The notes under the pieces are model-generated. The model had not been told where the DNA came from. It was given only the letters and a program-made list of their open reading frames with translations, and ran no database searches. This document shows, piece by piece, positions 40,985 to 46,127 of a stretch of DNA of 46,127 bases; positions within the stretch are counted from its first letter, which is position 1, and each line of letters opens with the position of its first letter. The position numbers and the translations under genes are program-made. The DNA comes from SIAJ01 sp036266155. Lineage in GTDB: Bacteria; Planctomycetota; Planctomycetia; Gemmatales; Gemmataceae. The DNA lies in the NCBI GenBank assembly GCA_036266155.1, contig DATANR010000303.1:1-46127 (forward strand), written 5' to 3'.

Positions 40985-41328
40985 CTTCAGGGTCTCCGGA
41001 GAGGGACACCGGACGAGGAGGGAAAGAACGAAAACGCAAGTTCGGGAGGAATGAGAGAGTTTTAATCCTCATCCTTAGGTTACTCGGACGGTCAGACTGG
41101 CGTCAACCGAAATTTGGGTCGGTCGCGAAAAACTTCACGAAGCCCTCGCCGTAGCCACGAGCTGCCAGCTTGTGGAGCTGGAACAATAAGTAAGGTTCGC
41201 GAATCCCTTGCGGCGTCAAACTCCAAAAGCTGGCGGCTTGTGGCTACGAAGCTGTTCGCCGGGCGAGAGAACCTTTGCCAGCTGACGAGAGGTTGGAAAC
41301 CAACTTCCGGTCAGGCTAAAAGCCTGAC
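40985..41328. other. 344-base gap between zwf and the DUF1559 gene
   Basis: No gene seen. It carries a large imperfect inverted repeat (41150-41248) and a short palindrome touching the zwf stop (41309-41329). A small GTTGG/CCAAC hairpin lies at 41292-41304. A TTGACG on the reverse strand (41101-41106) might be the -35 of the DUF1559 promoter, but its -10 (TAACCT, 18 bases on) is weak. Confidence 0.6.
41150..41248. repeat. 28-base imperfect inverted repeat
   Basis: Arms 41150-41177 and 41221-41248 match at 25 of 28 positions when one is reversed, with a 43-base spacer. Both arms contain GTAGCCAC and GCCAGCTT. Two inverted copies of one dispersed element, or one cruciform unit, would look like this. 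There is no coding sequence inside. Confidence 0.75.
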
Positions 41329-41329
41329 C
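41309..41329. repeat. palindrome abutting the zwf stop codon
   Basis: GGTCAGGCT, AAA, AGCCTGACC: a perfect 9-pair stem with a 3-base loop. On the reverse strand the last G of the zwf TAG is the first base of the stem. It may act as the zwf 3' hairpin or terminator, although no T-run follows. Confidence 0.75.
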
Positions 41330-42786
41330 TACGCGATGTTCTGCCATTTACGGCCGTCACGCGTCAGTAATTCATCGCCGCTCGCTGTGCCGCAACTGCC
41401 GACCGCGTACTCTTGCGGTCGCGGCGCATTCGGATCCTCGATCACCTTGATAAACGGGTCGATAACCTCCCACGATCGCTCGATCTCGTCGCCGCGCATG
41501 AAGAGCGAAGCGTCGCCTTGCAGCGCGTCGAGGAGGAGCCGTTCGTATGCCTCAGGCAGCACGCCGAATGCGCTTTTGTAATCGAAGAACAAGTCGCGCG
41601 GTTGCAGCGTCGTTCCCTCGATCGCCGGCACCTTGGTCTGAAACGTCAGCTTGATGCCTTCGTCCGGCTGCAGGACGATCGTGATGCGGTTCGCCTCCGG
41701 TTCGTGGCCGGCCAACTGCGGGAACAGCCGAAACGGCGGCTCGCGGAACTGAATGGCCACTTCGCTGTATCGACTGCAGAGCGCCTTGCCGCTGCGCAGA
41801 TAAAAGGGCACGCCCTTCCAGCGCCAGTTCTCGACGAGCAGCTTCACCGCCGCATACGTGGGCGTTCGCGAGTTGGAAGGTACGCCTGGCTCCTTCAGGT
41901 AGCCCGCGTACTGACCGGCAGCCACGTTCGCTCGCGCTTCCTCGGCGGTCGGCACCAGGATCGAATCGAGGACCTTGGCCTTTTCATTGCGCAGCCGGTC
42001 GGCCGTGAACTTGCTCGGCGGCTCCATCGCCACCAGCGTGAGCACTTGCAACAGGTGGCTCTGAAACATGTCGCGAAGGACGCCGCTCGTGTCGTAGTAG
42101 CCGCCGCGTTTGCCGACCGCGACTTTCTCGGCCACCGTGATTTGAATGTGATCGATGTAGCGCCGATTCCATAGCGGCTCGAACATCGAGTTGGCCAGGC
42201 GGAACACGAGAATGTTCTGAACCGTGTCCTTGCCCAGGTAATGATCGATGCGGTAGATCTGCTTCTCTTTGAAGTGCTCGTGCAGTTGCCGGTTGATCTC
42301 GAGTGCACTTTGCACGTCGCGGCCAAACGGCTTCTCGACAATCAGACGTCGAAAGCCGCCCTGCTCCTCGCCTGCCAACCCGGCCTCGCCGAGCCGTTCG
42401 ACGATGTGGACGTACAGTTCGGGACCGACGGACAAGTAGTAAAGCCGATCGCCGGCCGTGCCGCCTTCGCGCTTCGCCAGCCAATCGCTGAGCAGCTTCA
42501 TCCCCTCCTTCGTCATCGCATCGCCGGCCACGTAATGCAGCTTTTTGGCAAATCGCGACCACGTCCCGTTGTACCAGTTCTCGCCGTTGTTCTGGATCGC
42601 TTCCTTGACCTTCGGCTCGAGTTGCTGGCGAAACTGCTCGGAAGTGAATTCGGTGCGCGACATGCCGACGACGTTGCACTCTTCCGGCAACAATCCGGTT
42701 GAATCGAGCCGGAACAATGCTGGGATGAGCTTGCGCGACGTCAGGTCGCCGGACGCGCCGAAGATGACAATGGTCGGGACTGGCAT
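41329..42786 (-). CDS. zwf: glucose-6-phosphate 1-dehydrogenase
   Basis: A 485-residue enzyme, first step of the oxidative pentose phosphate pathway. The NADP-binding motif is IVIFGASGDLTSRKLIPALF; RLIVEKPFGRD and the active-site RIDHYLGKDTVQNI are intact, with FRLANSMFEPLWNRRYIDHIQ after it. WRWKGVPFYLRSGKAL and RDLFFDYKSAFG are also typical. Length is normal. The coding end (KWQNIA) runs straight into a palindrome that supplies context for the stop codon. The gene is divergent from the binding-protein gene at 42903; no gnd or pgl is in the window. Confidence 0.97.
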   Translation of the reverse strand: MPVPTIVIFGASGDLTSRKLIPALFRLDSTGLLPEECNVVGMSRTEFTSEQFRQQLEPKVKEAIQNNGENWYNGTWSRFAKKLHYVAGDAMTKEGMKLLSDWLAKREGGTAGDRLYYLSVGPELYVHIVERLGEAGLAGEEQGGFRRLIVEKPFGRDVQSALEINRQLHEHFKEKQIYRIDHYLGKDTVQNILVFRLANSMFEPLWNRRYIDHIQITVAEKVAVGKRGGYYDTSGVLRDMFQSHLLQVLTLVAMEPPSKFTADRLRNEKAKVLDSILVPTAEEARANVAAGQYAGYLKEPGVPSNSRTPTYAAVKLLVENWRWKGVPFYLRSGKALCSRYSEVAIQFREPPFRLFPQLAGHEPEANRITIVLQPDEGIKLTFQTKVPAIEGTTLQPRDLFFDYKSAFGVLPEAYERLLLDALQGDASLFMRGDEIERSWEVIDPFIKVIEDPNAPRPQEYAVGSCGTASGDELLTRDGRKWQNIA

Positions 42787-42863
42787 CGGAGTCGGTTCCG
42801 AGGGTCGGGCCGCCGGGTGGCGTTCCCATGTGCGTGTTGTATTGGTAGGCTCAAGAGAAGTGG

Positions 42864-42893
42864 AAAGCCCACGGACGTCCGTCCGTGGGCTTT
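42864..42893 (+). promoter_or_regulatory. hairpin next to the ribosome-binding site of the binding-protein gene
   Basis: AAAGCCCACGGAC (42864-42876) and GTCCGTGGGCTTT (42881-42893) form a perfect 13-pair stem with a GTCC loop. The ribosome-binding site GAGGG (42894-42898) follows at once and the ATG is at 42903. The hairpin could limit translation or stabilise the mRNA 5' end, or be an inserted palindrome. Confidence 0.7.
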
Positions 42894-42902
42894 GAGGGTA
42901 AC

Positions 42903-44348
42903 ATGCGCCGGCTTCTGACTCCGCTGATCATCGTCCTGCTCGGCGTGGCCGTGGCGCTGGCGGTCCGCGAGTTCATGCGCTCACGGCCGGCCACCCCGTC
43001 GCCCGTGCCGGCCGGCGACTACGAGATCGCGTGGATACATACGACCACCAATCCGCAGACGTGGGAACGGCTCGTGGCGGCCGCGTTTCAGATCAAGCGC
43101 AAATTCCCCGGTGTGCAAATCGACGACTCGCGGGCCTTTCTCGATCAGACCGCTGCAGTGCCGGAGGTCGTCATCACGGTGCCGGGCCGTTCGGACAAAT
43201 TGCGCATCCGTTGGTACAAGCTGTCGAGTGAAGTCAACACGAAGGATTGGGTGCATGCGCTCAGCCGGCGCTACCCGGCCCCGCTAGCGTTCATGGGCGG
43301 CTCGTCGAGCGACCGGGCCATCGAACTGGCCGAGGCTCTGAACGAGCAGGCCGACTGGAAGGGCGCTCGGCCGCTCTTGTTTATCACCACCGCCACGGCG
43401 AATCAGGTAACCGATCCGGAGACATACAAGACCGAGAGCTTGATCCGCCTTTATCCCAACCGTACGTTTCGCGGCTGCTTCACGAATGAAGCGATGGCTC
43501 GCGCGGTCGTTGATTTCGTTTGGAAGAGCAAGGACCTGCGGCCGACCGGCGACCAAGAGGCCCGTGCCTATGTGATGGCCTGGCAGGACGATCCCTATTC
43601 GGTCGACCTCGCCGATCAATTCGTGCAGCGCTTCCGCGAACGTAATGACCTGCCTGTTCCGCTCAAGACCGTACTCGATCGCATTCCCTACAGCGTCGGC
43701 ACGTTCACCGATCCGAATCCACAGGAACGCGACGTCCTCGACCATCGACTACTGCCAGAACTGGCCGCGCATCCGAAAGACCGGGCGGTCCTGGTGTTGC
43801 CGGCCGTCACCCAGCCGACCAGACGGATGATGAGGGCGTTCGCGGCCGATTCGCCGCTCGTCGGTTGGAAGCAACTCGTGGCCGTGACCGGCGACGGCGT
43901 CTCGTTCAACACGGTCTATCGCGATGCCGACGTGATCTGGCCGGTGCAGGAGTTGTCGATTCCGCTGGTGTTCTTTGCCCACGAAAGTCCGGTGGCCTGG
44001 AGCGGGGGCGACGGTCCGGCGGATACGGCCTCACTCCACCCGCCGACGGCGACCGACGACGTCTTGCTGTTCTTCGACATGATCAACGTGGCCGCTCAGG
44101 CGCTCTACCTCGGTGAACGCGTCAACGACGCCGACAAGTTCGGCGAACGGGTGCGTGCGCAACCCTTCTACGCTGCCGACGGCGAACGCCGAACGGGCGA
44201 AGGCGAGCACATCGTCGTCGTGCGTCCGCAATTTGGCAACGACGGCCGTGTGTCACGCGAGACAGTGCTTGAGGTCTTCAAGCGCAAGGCCGGCGCCTGG
44301 GAGTTGGTGACGCGCCTCGTCAAAGAAGGACCCGTGGGAGCGAATTGA
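42903..44348 (+). CDS. membrane-anchored periplasmic-binding-protein-like protein
   Basis: A 481-residue protein with one N-terminal span (about residues 4-25) and a long exported domain. I chose the ATG at 42903 because of the GAGGG just before it. The body has alternating strands and helices like type I solute-binding proteins (FMGGSSSDRAIELAEAL, ARPLLFITTATANQV, NRTFRGCFTNEAMARAVVDF, ARAYVMAWQDDPYSVDLAD), but no ABC transporter genes are near. Instead the stop overlaps the start region of a histidine kinase (44345), so it is more likely a sensor partner than a transporter part. The ligand is unknown. A family name is not secure. Confidence 0.7.
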   Translation: MRRLLTPLIIVLLGVAVALAVREFMRSRPATPSPVPAGDYEIAWIHTTTNPQTWERLVAAAFQIKRKFPGVQIDDSRAFLDQTAAVPEVVITVPGRSDKLRIRWYKLSSEVNTKDWVHALSRRYPAPLAFMGGSSSDRAIELAEALNEQADWKGARPLLFITTATANQVTDPETYKTESLIRLYPNRTFRGCFTNEAMARAVVDFVWKSKDLRPTGDQEARAYVMAWQDDPYSVDLADQFVQRFRERNDLPVPLKTVLDRIPYSVGTFTDPNPQERDVLDHRLLPELAAHPKDRAVLVLPAVTQPTRRMMRAFAADSPLVGWKQLVAVTGDGVSFNTVYRDADVIWPVQELSIPLVFFAHESPVAWSGGDGPADTASLHPPTATDDVLLFFDMINVAAQALYLGERVNDADKFGERVRAQPFYAADGERRTGEGEHIVVVRPQFGNDGRVSRETVLEVFKRKAGAWELVTRLVKEGPVGAN

Positions 44349-45988
44349 ACTTCAACAACATGCCCGACAACGTCCGATTCCCGTGGTGGAAGGTCGCCCG
44401 TGCCCTGGCGCCGGCGGTCCTCTTCTGGGCTGCCTTGGTGACCTGGCTCGCGTATCTGTTGAGCGAGCGCACCGACCTCGGCCCGGAGAGCGATGAGGCC
44501 AGCGTTCGCGAGTGGATCGACGAGGCACGCACGTTCCGCAAGACGCTGCCCGAATTGATTCGCGAGTACCTGCACCGGCTCAACGATCCGCAGTCGACCA
44601 CGGAAGATGTGCGCATCAAGGCGGAGGAAATTGCCCAGCAACTGAAAGCGATGGTCGATCCCGTTCGCATGTACCAGGGTCAATTGCCGGTCTTTCCCGA
44701 GTTTTATCGCATTGAAGTGTCATTCCCGAGTCGAGCCGATCTCGTGGCGCCGATCGCCTGGGACTCGCCGGTGCCACGACCCCGGCAACAGAACCGCACG
44801 CACGTGCGCACGCTCGACCACCTCGTCGTCGGCGCGGACGGCAAGCCGGCGGCGATCGTGCGCTGCGAATATCGCATGCACGCGTTCAACAAGCTGCAGC
44901 GCGACGAGGCGCAACGGCAGGCCGTCTACTGGGTCGTCGGCCTCGTGGTCTTTGGGGGCAGTGCGCTCGCCTTGGCCTGGGTTTACCTGTTTTTGCGTCG
45001 CGAACGCGAACGCGAGTTGGTTCAACTCGAAGCCGAGAAGGCGCGCGAGCATGCCGAGGTGTTGATGCTGGCAGCCAAAGTCGAGGCCCAAGAAGCCGAG
45101 CGGGCGGCCGAGGAGACGGAACGCAAGTTGCTTCAACAGACAATCGAGGCAGCGCGGGCCGAAGCGCGGGCCGGCGACGCGGAGCGGACCAATTTGGAAA
45201 TGCGCTCGCAGCTTTACGCGAGCATCGGCATCATGGCCGGATCCTACGCGCACAACATCAAGAACCTGCTGGTCCGGCCCAACGATTTGATCAGTCGCTG
45301 TTTGGAAGGCGACCGCGCGCGGCCCGAGCAGACGACCATGCTGCATGAAGTAAAGGCCACGCTCGGAACCGTGACCGAGCGCTTACAGATGATCCTGCGC
45401 ACAGTCCGCCGCGACCCGAACAAGGCCGAGATGACGCGGCTGGACATGAACGATCTCATCCGCGAAACCGGCAAGATGTGGGAGACGATCGGCCGCGAGA
45501 AGTGGAAGCTGACGGTGTCGACCGAGCCGGCATCGGAGCCGCTGTATGTTCGCGGCGACCTCTCGCACCTGCAGCAAGCGATCGAGAATCTCGTCTTTAA
45601 CGCCCGCGATGCGACTTTCGAGATGCGCAACCACGTCCGTGAGGCGGCCCGAGCGGAGACCGATTCGGCCGATCGCCGGCAAGCCCTCATCGACGCGGCC
45701 GCGTGGCGCGGCGAGGTTCATTTATCTGGGCATCGCGAAGGTGATTTCGCCGTCCTCGAAGTGCGCGACAACGGCATCGGTATGACGGAAGAAGTCCGCG
45801 AGCGCTGCCTGCAAACACACTTCAGTACCAAGCGCGACAATGCCTTGTACGAGGGCTACAACGCCGGCATGGGCCTGGGGCTTTCGTTCGTGGCGGTCGT
45901 CCTGGAGCACCACGGAGCGAAGTTGGAGATCGAGTCGGAGCCGTTGCAAGGTGCGCTGTTTCGGCTCCGGTTTCCAATTGCCGAATGA
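44345..45988 (+). CDS. membrane sensor histidine kinase
   Basis: A 547-residue kinase. Span 1 is at about 19-39, an extracytoplasmic sensor of about 150 residues follows, and span 2 is at about 193-215. A coiled coil rich in Glu, Ala and Arg leads to the phosphoacceptor region with His303 in SYAHNIKNLLVRP, where Asn replaces the usual Glu or Asp after the histidine. The ATPase domain has the N box NLVFNARDA (Asn415), G1 DNGIGM (Asp475) and G2 GMGLGL (508-513). The TTG at 44345 has GGGAG 4 bases before it and overlaps the upstream TGA; the ATG at 44360 is an alternative. No response regulator is in the window. A terminator follows. Confidence 0.9.
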   Translation: MNFNNMPDNVRFPWWKVARALAPAVLFWAALVTWLAYLLSERTDLGPESDEASVREWIDEARTFRKTLPELIREYLHRLNDPQSTTEDVRIKAEEIAQQLKAMVDPVRMYQGQLPVFPEFYRIEVSFPSRADLVAPIAWDSPVPRPRQQNRTHVRTLDHLVVGADGKPAAIVRCEYRMHAFNKLQRDEAQRQAVYWVVGLVVFGGSALALAWVYLFLRRERERELVQLEAEKAREHAEVLMLAAKVEAQEAERAAEETERKLLQQTIEAARAEARAGDAERTNLEMRSQLYASIGIMAGSYAHNIKNLLVRPNDLISRCLEGDRARPEQTTMLHEVKATLGTVTERLQMILRTVRRDPNKAEMTRLDMNDLIRETGKMWETIGREKWKLTVSTEPASEPLYVRGDLSHLQQAIENLVFNARDATFEMRNHVREAARAETDSADRRQALIDAAAWRGEVHLSGHREGDFAVLEVRDNGIGMTEEVRERCLQTHFSTKRDNALYEGYNAGMGLGLSFVAVVLEHHGAKLEIESEPLQGALFRLRFPIAE

Positions 45989-46001
45989 ATCGATTTGGAG
46001 T

Positions 46002-46031
46002 GCGGCGGTCTCGACGCCGCTTTCTTTCTTT
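46002..46031 (+). terminator. intrinsic terminator of the binding protein-kinase unit
   Basis: GCGGCG (46002-46007) pairs with CGCCGC (46015-46020), followed by TTTCTTTCTTT. It lies 13 bases after the kinase stop. Confidence 0.8.
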
Positions 46032-46127
46032 GTGAACCGTCGCACCGGATGGCGGGCCTTCCTTTCACGCTTGCCCTCGGCTGCCCGACCGGTCAGAATG
46101 CGGGAGGGGTTGGCTTTAGTTGAAAGG

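Noticed and set aside
1..46127. CRISPR arrays, tRNA or rRNA genes, insertion sequences
   Set aside because: I saw no regularly spaced identical repeats, no tRNA-like cloverleaf, and no transposase frame. The repeats in the giant gene are diverged protein modules.

Overview
The window comes from a high-GC planctomycete, most likely of the Gemmata type. The evidence is a DUF1559 protein with a prepilin-like N terminus, a companion small lipoprotein, a 6,950-residue surface-type protein with a planctomycete-style N-terminal Arg-rich/LEAR motif, and many short palindromes between genes. These assignments rest on reading motifs by eye; no database search was run.

Layout. 1-1273: the tail of a forward gene, then a reverse-strand pair, an Rrf2-type regulator and cysH (assimilatory sulfonucleotide reductase). 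A good promoter for the pair has a direct repeat in its spacer. 1354-3690: a membrane protein fused to a spermidine-synthase-like domain. 3733-6537: rpsO and pnp with a promoter, a very long hairpin between them and an intrinsic terminator. 6639-9215: an unknown membrane protein, then a reverse-strand pair of beta-carbonic anhydrase and bestrophin whose reading frames overlap by 8 bases.

9216-31129: the giant gene (9803-30655, 45% of the window) with long flanking non-coding stretches. Its protein is built from at least three families of internal repeats, then a calcium-loop domain, RTX repeats and FG-GAP-like repeats. I saw no cysteine in it. It is probably a secreted or surface structural protein.

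31130-37170: a tight forward run of proC, two small low-GC genes that look like a toxin-tail/immunity pair, guaA, dapF, a DUF374 acyltransferase and a GT87-type membrane glycosyltransferase. trpC converges on this run and overlaps its end. 37954-39141 is a CPBP membrane protease. 39286-40984 is a reverse-strand lipoprotein and DUF1559 pair, each followed by a terminator-like hairpin. 41329-42786 is zwf, whose stop codon runs into a palindromic repeat. 42903-45988 is a membrane-anchored binding-protein-like gene overlapping a histidine kinase gene, probably one sensory unit, followed by a terminator.

The metabolic genes are ordinary. The most interesting parts are the giant modular protein, the Rrf2/cysH control region, the anhydrase-bestrophin pair, the low-GC gene pair inside the proC-guaA run, and the binding protein-kinase unit.
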